A stretch of DNA of 52,118 nucleotides from contig PXST01000035.1 in NCBI GenBank assembly GCA_003023405.1, positions 1-52,118 on the forward strand, given 5' to 3'. The notes under the pieces were generated by a model. The model searched no databases. It was not told where the DNA came from and saw only the letters and a list, made by a program, of their open reading frames with translations. Positions within the stretch are counted from its first letter, which is position 1, and each line of letters begins with the position of its first letter. The stretch comes from Halobacteriales archaeon SW_8_68_21. GTDB taxonomy: Archaea > Halobacteriota > Halobacteria > Halobacteriales > Haloferacaceae. Below, in pieces: positions 1 through 7,746 of the stretch. Position numbers and translations under genes: made by a program.

Positions 1-1
1 C

Positions 2-76
2 GCGTGGGAGTCACACCGCGTCGAAAACGAGAGCGACGAACGCGCGGTCGTCCGACGCGACGCCGCGGACCGGTGA
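2..76 (+). CDS. 3' end of an unidentified CDS (partial)
   Basis: The frame is open from the window edge and stops with TGA at 74-76. The visible tail is about 24 residues, charged and acidic, containing WESHRVENESDERAVV. That composition fits the C-terminus of a haloarchaeal protein, but no family can be named from so little. The start lies outside the window. The downstream frames are short and overlapping. Confidence 0.35.
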   Translation, partial: AWESHRVENESDERAVVRRDAADR

Positions 77-177
77 CGAGCGCGACGCACCGGGGACCGA
101 CACTCGCACGCCCGCGCGACCGCCGATCGACGGCGAACGCGGCGCGTCGCTCGTCCCGACCTGCGTCCCGCGCCGCG

Positions 178-384
178 GACGCGGACGGACGGGGGGGTCG
201 CGATGACCGCCGACTCCGCCGTCGGCGACGAGATGCGGACGGCCCGCTCGACGCGCGGACCGGTTCCGATGGCCGGGACCGGCGACGGCCCGCGGCCGGA
301 CCCCACAACGCTCGCGCCCGCGATCCCGACGCGCGGGGACCGCGCCCCGACGCGGACGGACGGAGGCTCGCGATGAGCGCCGAC
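178..384 (+). repeat. Imperfect direct repeat (36-37 bp, two copies)
   Basis: Copies lie at 178-214 and 349-384. Both read GACGCGGACGGACGG, a G-rich stretch, then TCGCGATGA and GCCGAC, differing by a few substitutions and one indel. Each ends on an ATG opening a short frame (203-376 and 373-435, overlapping as ATGA). This looks like an old tandem duplication of about 171 bp covering a gene start. I could not recognise the encoded peptides as a protein family. Confidence 0.45.
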
Positions 385-439
385 GCTCGCTGTCAGACGA
401 CGAACCGACCCAGCGACCACGCCACCGCGCGGTAATCCG

Positions 440-589
440 ATGAATCCCAACGAACTCTCCTTCGTCCCGCGGTACCAAGACATTGAGGCCGAGTTCGACC
501 CCGAAGCGCGCAGGCGGCAGGAGGAGTCGGCCGGCTTCACCGAGGAGGAGAACGGCCCGATCACGGCCTCCGAGAGCGGCGACGACTGA
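440..589 (+). CDS. Small acidic hypothetical protein (49 aa)
   Basis: An ATG-started frame encodes 49 residues beginning MNPNELSFVPRYQDIEAEF and ending in the acidic tail ESGDD. Composition is typical of haloarchaeal proteins, with many Asp and Glu, an aromatic/proline patch near the start, and no Cys or membrane segment. It follows short overlapping frames on the same strand and could be the last gene of the operon entering from the left edge. The family is not recognised and no function is assigned. Confidence 0.45.
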   Translation: MNPNELSFVPRYQDIEAEFDPEARRRQEESAGFTEEENGPITASESGDD

Positions 590-676
590 TTAGCTGGCCG
601 AACGGCGGCGCGCTCCGACAGAGTCGGTCCGCCGCGCCGACATTCGGCTCGGCTCCACTCTTTATTCCGCTCCGCG

Positions 677-1915
677 CTATTCCGAAATCGCCCCGCGCTC
701 CCGGAGTTCGTCGATGTCGCCGTCGCCGTAGCCGTACTCGCGCAACACCGACTCCGTGTGCTCGCCCAGCGCGGGCGGGTGACGGCGGACGGTCGTCGGC
801 GTCCGCGAGAAGTACATCGGCGAGCCGGGGAACCGCACGGTCCCGGCGGTCGGATGCTCCGCCTCGGCGAGCATGCCGCGGGCCTCGATCTGCGGGTCGT
901 CGAACACCTCGCCCACGTCGCGGACGCGGCTCGCGGGGACGTCGTGCGCTTCGAGCGCCGCAACTGCCTCCGCAGTCGTCAGCGCCGCGAACGTCTCCTC
1001 CAGCTCCCGGTCGAGGTCCTCGCGGTTGCGGACGCGCCCCTCGTTCGTCTCGAACCGCTCGTCGGCGAGCAGGTCGGGGCGGTCGAGCGCCTCGCACAGC
1101 GGCGGCCAGAACGGGTCCGACGAGCAGGCGACGACGACGTAGTCGTCCGCCGTCTCGAACGCCTGATACGGGGCGATGTTCGGGTGTTTGCTTCCCATCC
1201 GGCCGGGCGGCTCGCCGCTGGCGAAGTAGTTCGTCGCCATGTAGCTGGTCCAGGCGGCCTGCCCGTCGAGGAGGCTCACGTCGATCTTCTGCCCCCGGCC
1301 GTCGCCGAGTTCGCGTTCGAGCAGGGCCGCGAGGATCGCCTGCGTCGAGTACATCCCGGCTCCGACGTCGGCGAGCGCGACGCCGATCCGAACCGGCGGC
1401 CCGTCCTCGATGCCGGTGAAGGACATGAAGCCGCCGCGGGCCTGTATCATGATGTCGTAGGCCGGCTCGTCGCGGTCCGGTCCCCACTCGCCGAAGCCGG
1501 AGATGGCACAGTAGACGAGGCCAGGGTTCTCGTCTGCGAGATCGCCGTAGTCGAGGCCCCACTCAGCCATCTTACCGACCCGGAAGTTCTCGACGAGCAC
1601 GTCCGCCTCGCGGGCGAGGTCGCGGACGACCGCGCGGCCCGCCTCGGTCGTCAGGTCCAGCTGGATCGACCGCTTGTTGCGGTTGACGCTGACGTAGTAG
1701 GCGCTCTCTTTCCCTTCTCCCTCGCCGAACGCCGGCGGGACCCACGTCCGGGTCTGGTCGCCCCGTCCCGGACGTTCGACCTTGATCACCTCCGCGCCGA
1801 GGTCGCCGAGCTGCATAGTACAGAACGGGCCGACGAGGACGCGCGAGAGGTCCAGTACCGTGAGCCCGTCGAGCGGACCGACGTCGCTCTCGGGGTCGCG
1901 CGCCTCACCGACCAC
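677..1915 (-). CDS. CoA transferase, family III (CaiB/BaiF)
   Basis: The 412-residue product has the class III CoA-transferase layout. The N-terminus reads GPLDGLTVLDLSRVLVGPF, with the conserved GDLGAEVIKVERPGRGD just after, then ADVLVENFRVG and a later GQKIDVSLLDGQ segment. Enzymes of this family move CoA between carboxylic acids through an aspartyl intermediate; the substrate cannot be read from sequence. Length is normal. The first dozen residues before PLDGLTVLDL are not conserved, so a slightly later start is possible. The next gene on the same strand, at 2033, is unrelated, so it probably stands alone. No defects were seen. Confidence 0.9.
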   Translation of the reverse strand: MVGEARDPESDVGPLDGLTVLDLSRVLVGPFCTMQLGDLGAEVIKVERPGRGDQTRTWVPPAFGEGEGKESAYYVSVNRNKRSIQLDLTTEAGRAVVRDLAREADVLVENFRVGKMAEWGLDYGDLADENPGLVYCAISGFGEWGPDRDEPAYDIMIQARGGFMSFTGIEDGPPVRIGVALADVGAGMYSTQAILAALLERELGDGRGQKIDVSLLDGQAAWTSYMATNYFASGEPPGRMGSKHPNIAPYQAFETADDYVVVACSSDPFWPPLCEALDRPDLLADERFETNEGRVRNREDLDRELEETFAALTTAEAVAALEAHDVPASRVRDVGEVFDDPQIEARGMLAEAEHPTAGTVRFPGSPMYFSRTPTTVRRHPPALGEHTESVLREYGYGDGDIDELRERGAISE

Positions 1916-2032
1916 GCGGGCTCGCCTCCGCGGACCGCCGCCGTGTCCGGTTCATGCGATCTGGCTTAGCCGCCGGGCTACTGAGCCTTGCGGCGTCGTC
2001 GCGACGGCCAGAACGTGGGGGCCGCGGCCGAC

Positions 2033-2197
2033 TCAGGCCGGCAGCGTGTCGATTCCGTCGATCTCGACGTAGCCGTAGTCGCAGTCGGGACAGCGCCACT
2101 TCGTCTTCTCGCCGAGGTGGAGCGTCATCGCCGCAGTCCGGTAGAACGAACGGGTCTCGCCACACGCGGGACAGTCAACGTCCTTTTCGAGCGCCAT
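2033..2197 (-). CDS. Small zinc beta-ribbon protein (54 aa)
   Basis: The 54-residue product has two CxxC knuckles, CPAC near residue 9 and CPDC near residue 36, separated by the conserved-looking YRTAAMTLHLGEKTKWR. This is the pattern of a small haloarchaeal zinc beta-ribbon family. Such proteins are presumed to bind zinc and perhaps nucleic acid or protein partners, but the role is unknown. I chose the ATG at 2195-2197 because the longer open frame upstream is low-complexity Arg-rich sequence antisense to the next gene's frame. It lies just downstream of the GATE-domain gene on the same strand. Confidence 0.8.
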   Translation of the reverse strand: MALEKDVDCPACGETRSFYRTAAMTLHLGEKTKWRCPDCDYGYVEIDGIDTLPA

Positions 2198-2280
2198 GTA
2201 AGCCAATCGGTCGGGGGCGGTGTTGAACTTACTGGTCCGGAGGTCGCGGGCCGTGGTCGGTCGCTCCGAGTCCTCCGCTC

Positions 2281-3291
2281 TCACCACACCGGCGCGAGCA
2301 GCAGCGCGACCGTCGCCGCGATGAAGACGAGCTTCAGCGCGGTGTTGACGACGATCACCTTCGTCCCGAACGACGCGCCCCAGATCCCGTACTGGAACGG
2401 GATCGAGCGGCGGAACGTGGAGACGGCAAAAGAGAGGATGCTCCCGATGAGCAGCGACGCGACCGCGGTGCGCGTGGCGAAGATGCTCGCCTCCGTCTCG
2501 GCGAGCGTCACCGCCCCCGCGGTCGTGTCGAGGGTGAACACCGCGATGACGGGCACGGCGGCCCCCGGCAGCCCCAACACGCCGGTTATCGGCTCCGCGA
2601 CGGCCGTCAGCGCCGCCACGTCGTACGTGGAGACGACCCAGATCACGACGGTGTACACGAGCGCGAGCCGCGGGACAATCCGGCGGAGCGTGCCCCACGA
2701 CTTCCCGGCGGCGTCGCGGACGCGTTCGCGGGCGTCGCGGTCGTCGTCCTCGGGACCGGTCGCGTCGATGTCGGCGAGCGCGGAGCGGTCGACGTTCCCC
2801 TCGGAGAGCAGCAGTCCGCCCGCGACGACGCCGGTGACGCTGATGAAAAGCGCGATGCCGGCCCGCGCGCCGACGTAGACGGCACCGGTGGTGACCCCGA
2901 GGATCGGGATCAACACCGGGACGTAGTAGGTGAACACGTGCTGGACGAACCCGAAGAACGTGTTCATCACCACGGCGACGAGCGTCGCACGGTCGTCGAG
3001 CAGTCCGGACTCGCGGTACTCTGCGAGCGTCGCGTAGCCCGCGGTCGTCGACGCCGCGGTCGTGAGTATCGCCGTGCCGACCTCGTCCGGGAGGTTCGCC
3101 GGGCGGGTGAGCCACCCCGCGATCCCGGCGACGTACCGAACCAGCCCGAACGCGACGGCGACGTTGGCGGCGAAGACCCCGCCCGCGATGAACGCCGTGA
3201 TCCGGACCAGTCGAGGGGCCACGTCCGCGAGCAACGTCGAGAGGTCGGCGGCGACCGATTGCACGCGCCGAGGTAGGTCGGGATCGGTCAA
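2281..3291 (-). CDS. Nucleoside recognition (GATE) domain membrane protein
   Basis: The product (about 336 aa) has several hydrophobic segments and two GATE-like halves. The first contains DEVGTAILTTAASTTAGYAT followed by a helix with TFFGFVQHVFTYYVPVLIP. The second contains TLDTTAGAVTLAETEASIF and FQYGIWGASFGTKVIVVNT. This matches nucleoside-recognition/SpmA-like membrane proteins of archaea, whose transported substrate is not established. The longest frame begins at a TTG (3291); a GTG ten codons in (3262-3264) is an alternative. It is divergently arranged with the beta-propeller gene starting at 3349, so they share a short intergenic region. Confidence 0.75.
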   Translation of the reverse strand: MTDPDLPRRVQSVAADLSTLLADVAPRLVRITAFIAGGVFAANVAVAFGLVRYVAGIAGWLTRPANLPDEVGTAILTTAASTTAGYATLAEYRESGLLDDRATLVAVVMNTFFGFVQHVFTYYVPVLIPILGVTTGAVYVGARAGIALFISVTGVVAGGLLLSEGNVDRSALADIDATGPEDDDRDARERVRDAAGKSWGTLRRIVPRLALVYTVVIWVVSTYDVAALTAVAEPITGVLGLPGAAVPVIAVFTLDTTAGAVTLAETEASIFATRTAVASLLIGSILSFAVSTFRRSIPFQYGIWGASFGTKVIVVNTALKLVFIAATVALLLAPVW

Positions 3292-3348
3292 ATGGCCGTC
3301 GGAACGGGCGCGCGGGGCTTATCACTCCCGCCGGCGAATCCCCGCCCG

Positions 3349-4245
3349 ATGGCACCCGCCGAGGACGACATCTCGATCGACGAAAAGCGCGTGTACGCAG
3401 GCAGCGCCGGCCGCACCGACGCCTACGTCGCGACTGGGACCGGGATCGTCCGCGTCTCGCTGTCGGCCGACAAGGTCGGCGCGTTCGACATGGTCGCCCG
3501 CAACCCCGCCCGCGACGTCACCGTCCTCGCGCGCGACGAGCCGACGGCCCTCGTCGCTGCGGCCACACCCGACGGGCTCTCCGTCGCCGCAGTCGGCGAG
3601 GACCCGGAATTCGAATCGGTCGACGCCGCCCCCGCGGTCGCGGTGGGACCGACTGGGGGTCGTGACGGCGCTCGGGACGGTTCGCTCCTCGTCGCGCGCG
3701 AGGACGGCGCGATCGAGCGCGTCGCGTTCGCGGACGGCGGGACGGCGGTCGCGTCGACGGCGCGGCTCGGCTCCGTCGCGGACCCGCGAGCGGTCGACGG
3801 CGCGCTCGTCGCGGCCGCCGACGGCGTGTACCGCGTCGCGGGCGGCGAGATCGAGGACGTCGGCCTCGACGCGGCGCGCGACGTGACCGGAGCCGGGATG
3901 CCGCTGGCGGCGACCGGCGCGGGACTCTACTGGCTCGGCAACGGCTGGATGGCGGCTCGTAAGGGAGCGGCCGAGGCGGTCGCGGCCGACGGCGACGGCC
4001 ACGCGACGGCGGTCGTCGAGGGGGAGTTGCTCGTTCACTCGGGAGCGGGCGAGTGGGACGACGAGACGTGGGAGCCGACCGACCTGCCGGTCGACGAGGA
4101 GCCGGTCGCGCTCGGTTACGGCCCCGGCGTCTCGGTCGCGGTCACCGCCGCGGGGACGCTCTGTGTCGACGCCGGCGGCGGCTGGCGACATCAGGTGGTC
4201 GGTGTCCGGGACGTCGCTGGCGTCGCGCTCGCCGCCGTGGAATGA
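3349..4245 (+). CDS. HVO_0234-type beta-propeller protein
   Basis: The 298-residue protein starts MAPAEDDISIDEKRVYAGSA and consists of short repeating beta-rich blades, with recurring G-x-G/ADG turns such as ATGTGIVRVSLS and AADGVYRVAGGE. This resembles the haloarchaeal family typified by HVO_0234, which is predicted to fold as a beta-propeller. No catalytic motif is visible and the role is unknown. I prefer the ATG at 3349 to the first codon of the longer frame at 3292, because the extra 19 residues overlap the divergent neighbour's start. It ends before a repeat element and faces the M29-like gene. Confidence 0.75.
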   Translation: MAPAEDDISIDEKRVYAGSAGRTDAYVATGTGIVRVSLSADKVGAFDMVARNPARDVTVLARDEPTALVAAATPDGLSVAAVGEDPEFESVDAAPAVAVGPTGGRDGARDGSLLVAREDGAIERVAFADGGTAVASTARLGSVADPRAVDGALVAAADGVYRVAGGEIEDVGLDAARDVTGAGMPLAATGAGLYWLGNGWMAARKGAAEAVAADGDGHATAVVEGELLVHSGAGEWDDETWEPTDLPVDEEPVALGYGPGVSVAVTAAGTLCVDAGGGWRHQVVGVRDVAGVALAAVE

Positions 4246-4282
4246 GTCGCCGATCGCGTTTGGGCCGGTCAGAATCCTCGTC

Positions 4283-4790
4283 AAGCGTTTATAAGTGGTT
4301 CCGAGCAGGTCAGTCGAATGCGTCCGAAGCCGCATGTCGTTTATTTATACCTACTTGACCGCGACGAACGCTACCGAAGCCCCGGTCGCTCGACTGGACG
4401 TAATTGCTTATAAACCGGTGATCGACACGGTCGTCTCCGAAGCCCCAGTTGCTCGGCCGTATTGCGTTGATTCTATCTATAAGTGAGTGATCGACACGAT
4501 CGTCTCCGAAGCCCCAGTCGCGACGGCTCGCGCGGCTTGTTGCGGTCCTCGTCGCTCGCTACGCTCGCTCCTGCGGCCCTTCCTGCGCCGTGCTTCGCCC
4601 TCGCGACTGCCCCTTCGAGTCCCACCCGACCGCAACCGCACAGCACCTCACGCCTCCCCAGCCTCGTCGCTCGCTCTGGGCTCCCTTCGGTCGCCCAGTC
4701 GCTCGCGACTCCCTCGCGCGGCGCTGCTTCGCTGCCGCCGCTGGCGGCCGCTCGCAGGCGCGCGCCACCGCTCTGCTGTCTCAGTGACCG
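4283..4790 (+). repeat. Dispersed repeat element, copy A
   Basis: This copy fills the gap between convergent genes. The left half has four TATA-like motifs (TTTATAAG at 4288, TTATTTATAC at 4341, CTTATAAACC at 4407, TCTATAAG at 4476), with GAAGCC-type boxes at 4326, 4375, 4438 and 4507 and the shared phrase TGATCGACACG. The right half is GC-rich with many small inverted repeats. It contains the family core, CCTCACGCCTCCCC then AGCCTCGTCG ending at 4669, a variable hairpin, and GACTCCCTCGCGCG at 4707-4720. No convincing protein is encoded. See copies at 11700, 39536 and 51655. Confidence 0.8.
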
Positions 4791-4814
4791 ACCTCGTACC
4801 GGTCTCGGGCGCGC

Positions 4815-5765
4815 CTACGCGCTCGGTAGGTCGATCGCCTCGCCGTCGGCGTAGACGGTCGGGTTCCGAACGATCCCGTCGAGGTGGAGCGGCGCGTCGG
4901 TCTCGCCGCCGATCCCGGCGTCGTCGCCGATCGCGATGTGGACGGTGCCGCCGGCCTTCTCGTCTAAGAGGACTGAGCCGACCAGTTCGTCGACGCCCAC
5001 GTTTGTCCCGATACCGAGTTCCGCGAGGTTGTACGCGGCGTCGCCGACCTCCTCGGCGGCCGCCTCCACGTCGGCTCGGATCTCGTCGTCCGAGACGGAG
5101 GTGACGAAGCCGTCTTCGACCTCGAACCGGAGCTCTTGTCCCTCGTCGAGCAGGCCGTGCGGCATCATCGTCCCGTCGACGACGTAGGTGCCGGTCGCGG
5201 TCTCGGGCGCGACGAACACCTCGCCTGCGGGGAGGTTCGAGAAGTCGCCCGAGTCGCGGACCATCCCGGTGTCAGCGAGCCACTCGCGGTCGCCGATCCC
5301 GAACGTGATGTCGGTGCCGGCGGGCGCGGTGACGCGGATCTCGTCCGCGTCGCCGATCTGCCCGAGCACGTCGTCGCAGGCGGCCTCGATGGCGGCGTAG
5401 TCGGCGTCGAGACCGGTCGTGAACACGCTCTCAGTGACCCCCGGAAGCGTCGCGCCGCGCGCGCCGGCGTCGCAGGCCGCGCCGCGGGCGCGGGTGTGAC
5501 TCAGGCTCTTCGTCGTCGGTGCGAGAAAGATGTCCGCGTCGGCCATCGCGGCCGCGACCGGTGCCGGCGGCTCCGTCCCGTGCTGGTCGGCCGGCGGGTA
5601 CCGCAGGACCGTCGCGTCGTCTGTGACGGCGCTCGCGGCCGCGTAGAGCGCCTCGCCGATCGGCTCGCGCTCGTCGTCGGTGACGACGACGACGGACTCG
5701 TCGGCGGCGACGTTCAGGCACTGTTCGACCGCGGTCGACGCGCCATCGGAGAGGTCGGCTGTCAT
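4815..5765 (-). CDS. Aminopeptidase, M29-like (aminopeptidase T family)
   Basis: The 316-residue product matches archaeal leucyl aminopeptidase/aminopeptidase T relatives. Diagnostic stretches are LPAGEVFVAPETATGTYVVD, an extended beta region with LRFEVEDGFV, and the C-terminal GTVHIAIGDDAGIGG plus APLHLDGIVRNPTVYADG. M29 enzymes are metallo-aminopeptidases that remove N-terminal residues from peptides. The metal-binding set is only partly obvious here, so activity is inferred from family membership. I chose the ATG at 5763-5765 over one 13 codons upstream, because it begins MTADLSDGAS and leaves room for the divergent gap promoter. It converges on repeat copy A. Confidence 0.75.
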   Translation of the reverse strand: MTADLSDGASTAVEQCLNVAADESVVVVTDDEREPIGEALYAAASAVTDDATVLRYPPADQHGTEPPAPVAAAMADADIFLAPTTKSLSHTRARGAACDAGARGATLPGVTESVFTTGLDADYAAIEAACDDVLGQIGDADEIRVTAPAGTDITFGIGDREWLADTGMVRDSGDFSNLPAGEVFVAPETATGTYVVDGTMMPHGLLDEGQELRFEVEDGFVTSVSDDEIRADVEAAAEEVGDAAYNLAELGIGTNVGVDELVGSVLLDEKAGGTVHIAIGDDAGIGGETDAPLHLDGIVRNPTVYADGEAIDLPSA

Positions 5766-5918
5766 ACTCCCGTATCCGAACGGCCGGGCGTTAGGCCTTG
5801 TCATTGACGATTTTACTCTATTCCGTAATTGGATTATTTACGTCCGGTGGTGATCCGGGTCGAATTAACCGACCGCTTACTCGTGGGGTAGTTAATTTCA
5901 TTTTGGTAGTCTCGAAAA

Positions 5919-5930
5919 CATTATATCGAT
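5919..5930 (+). promoter_or_regulatory. TATA-box promoter of gap
   Basis: CATTATATCG lies about 25-30 bases before the gap ATG, preceded by the purine-rich CGAAAA expected of a BRE. This spacing suggests a leaderless or nearly leaderless mRNA. Upstream at 5880-5895 the partial inverted repeat TACTCGTGGGGTAGT loosely resembles the TACT-spacer-GAGTA half-sites known for TrmB control of gluconeogenic genes in haloarchaea. The match is imperfect and the regulator is inference. Confidence 0.5.
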
Positions 5931-5949
5931 CCCCGAGTGACGGACGAAC

Positions 5950-7017
5950 ATGACACGCGTGGGCGTCAACGGCTACGGGACGATCGGGAAACGGGTCGCG
6001 GACGCCGTGGCGGCCCAGCCCGACATGGAACTCGTCGGCGTGACGAAGGCGTCGCCCGACTACGGCGTCGAGGCCGCGGCCCGTCGCGGCTACGACCTGT
6101 ACGCGGCGATCGAGGACCGCATCGACGACTTCGCGGCCGCCGACGTTGAGCTGGCCGGAACGCTGGGCGACCTGCTCGACGCCGTCGACGTGATCGTCGA
6201 CTGCGCGCCCTCGGGGGTCGGCGAGCGCAACGCGTCCGCCTACGAGGCCCACGACACGCCGGCGGTGTTTCAGGGTGGCGAGGACGCGGCCGTCGCCGAG
6301 AGTTCCTTCAACGCCCGCGGACGCTTCGAGGCCGCCCGCGACGCCGACTCGGTCCGCGTCGTCTCCTGTAACACGACCGCGCTCTCCCGGCTGCTCGCGC
6401 CGCTCGACGAGGCGTACGGGGTCGAGAAGGCGCGTGTTACCCTCGTGCGACGCGGCGGCGACCCGAGCGAGACCGACCGCGGCCCGATAAACGACATCGT
6501 CCCCGACCCGGCGACCGTCCCCTCCCACCACGGTCCCGACGTGAACGAGATCCTCCCCGACATCCCGGTCGACACCGCGGCGCTGAGGGCCCCTGTCACG
6601 GGAATGCACACCCACAGCGTCAACGTCACGCTGGAGACCGAACCGGACGAGAACGACGTTCGCGACCTGCTCGGCGATGAGGACCGGATCTTCCTCGTCC
6701 CCGCGGCCGCGGGCATCGACGGTGCCGGCGCATTAAAAGAGTACGCGGCCGACGCGGGACGCCCCCGGGGCGACCTCTGGGAGAACTGCGTCTGGGCGGA
6801 GTCGATCAGCGTCACGGGTCGGGACCTCTACCTCTTCCAGAACGTCCATCAAGAGGCCGACGTCGTCCCCGAGAACGTCGACGCGATCCGCGCGATGACG
6901 ACCGACGTCGGGCGGGCCGAGTCGACCGCGCGCACGAACGAGACGCTCGGCATCGGTCTCGACAGCCGACTCGGGGGCGACGAGCTGGCGCGCACGGAAC
7001 TCACGGCCGACGACTGA
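5950..7017 (+). CDS. gap: Type II glyceraldehyde-3-phosphate dehydrogenase (archaeal)
   Basis: The 355-residue product is an archaeal phosphorylating GAPDH. The N-terminal Rossmann motif [17 protein letters not shown] opens the protein, the catalytic cysteine sits at about residue 140 in [11 protein letters not shown], and the distal [12 protein letters not shown] and [21 protein letters not shown] stretches are family signatures. The enzyme interconverts glyceraldehyde 3-phosphate and 1,3-bisphosphoglycerate with NAD(P). In haloarchaea the type II form is mainly gluconeogenic. Length is normal for the family. It has its own TATA promoter and is monocistronic, diverging from the aminopeptidase. 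No defects were seen. Confidence 0.95.
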   Translation: MTRVGVNGYGTIGKRVADAVAAQPDMELVGVTKASPDYGVEAAARRGYDLYAAIEDRIDDFAAADVELAGTLGDLLDAVDVIVDCAPSGVGERNASAYEAHDTPAVFQGGEDAAVAESSFNARGRFEAARDADSVRVVSCNTTALSRLLAPLDEAYGVEKARVTLVRRGGDPSETDRGPINDIVPDPATVPSHHGPDVNEILPDIPVDTAALRAPVTGMHTHSVNVTLETEPDENDVRDLLGDEDRIFLVPAAAGIDGAGALKEYAADAGRPRGDLWENCVWAESISVTGRDLYLFQNVHQEADVVPENVDAIRAMTTDVGRAESTARTNETLGIGLDSRLGGDELARTELTADD

Positions 7018-7074
7018 CGGGTTCGCTGTCGGTCAGGTCGGTCCGCTTTAGTTGCTACCGGTCGGAAACGGCCG

Positions 7075-7251
7075 CTACTCGGTCGGTCGAGTCACGAGGA
7101 ACGTCCGGCCGCCGCGGCGTTCGAGGTGAACCTCGCTGCCGTCGACGCGGTTCGCACGAACCCGGTCCGGGAGGCGCTCGGTTCGACACTCGGTGACGTC
7201 CACACGAGTCGGCGTCGCGTACTGCGGTCGGTCGGCGGTGACTGCGCTCAT
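7075..7251 (-). CDS. Small hypothetical protein (58 aa)
   Basis: The frame starts at ATG 7249-7251 and encodes 58 residues with a beta-rich C-terminus, including VDGSEVHLERRGGRTFLVTRP. Charge distribution and codon use match a real haloarchaeal gene better than the overlapping frames. There are no cysteines, membrane segments or recognised domain. It lies downstream of, and opposite to, gap. The family is not recognised. Confidence 0.5.
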   Translation of the reverse strand: MSAVTADRPQYATPTRVDVTECRTERLPDRVRANRVDGSEVHLERRGGRTFLVTRPTE

Positions 7252-7377
7252 ACTTCTCAATCGGTTCGGAACGCACCTATAATCGAGCCGTCCGCGGAGT
7301 GAAAGTGAAAGTGGACGCCTCGGCGTCGATACCGGAGGATCTGGAGTCGGAACGCCGTCGCACTCGGTCCGAGTCCC

Positions 7378-7677
7378 CTATCGGCGGCGGCCGGTCGCCT
7401 CGTCGCCGTCGACGAACCGCACCGCGAAGTAGTCGTAGCCGCCGTAGGCGGCGTCGAGCGCACCCATCCACCAGTTCCACCGCTCGACCAGCGAGGAGCC
7501 GTCGGGGGCGTCCTCCAAGTGCCCGACCACCCCGGAGACGGTCAGGCCGTGGCCGCGGTCCTCGGAGGGCCGCCCGGAGTCGACGAGGTCGCGGGCCGCT
7601 CGCGAGACGGCGCGCCGCTCCGCCTCGGTCCCGCCGAACTCGTCTTCGAGCGCGCGTTTCAGACGCTGTCTGTCCAT
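7378..7677 (-). CDS. Hypothetical protein (99 aa)
   Basis: The ATG at 7675-7677 gives a 99-residue protein beginning MDRQRLKRALEDEFGG. It continues with a helical ERRAVSRAARDLVDSG segment and an aromatic centre, LVERWNWWMGALDAAYGGYD. It looks soluble and globular, with no metal or nucleotide motif. It is transcribed in the same direction as the membrane-protein gene at 7747-8754, about 70 bases downstream of it, so the two may be co-transcribed. The family is not recognised. Confidence 0.6.
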   Translation of the reverse strand: MDRQRLKRALEDEFGGTEAERRAVSRAARDLVDSGRPSEDRGHGLTVSGVVGHLEDAPDGSSLVERWNWWMGALDAAYGGYDYFAVRFVDGDEATGRRR

Positions 7678-7746
7678 GTTTGCGTTACGGGACGCAGGTA
7701 TATGAGTCGCGTGGTAGGGGGTCACACGTCCGGTGCCGCGGCCGGC

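Noticed and set aside
4-435. 143-aa plus-strand open frame at the left edge
   Set aside because: Low-complexity Arg/Asp/Pro sequence typical of spurious frames in 70% GC DNA; other frames give better signals.
2033-3355. 440-aa minus-strand frame across the GATE gene
   Set aside because: Only its last 54 codons (the zinc ribbon) are protein-like; the rest is an Arg-rich shadow of the membrane-protein gene.
4483-5104. Open frames inside repeat copy A
   Set aside because: Arg/Ser/Pro-rich products not shared in frame with copies B, C and D; the conserved signal is DNA or RNA structure.
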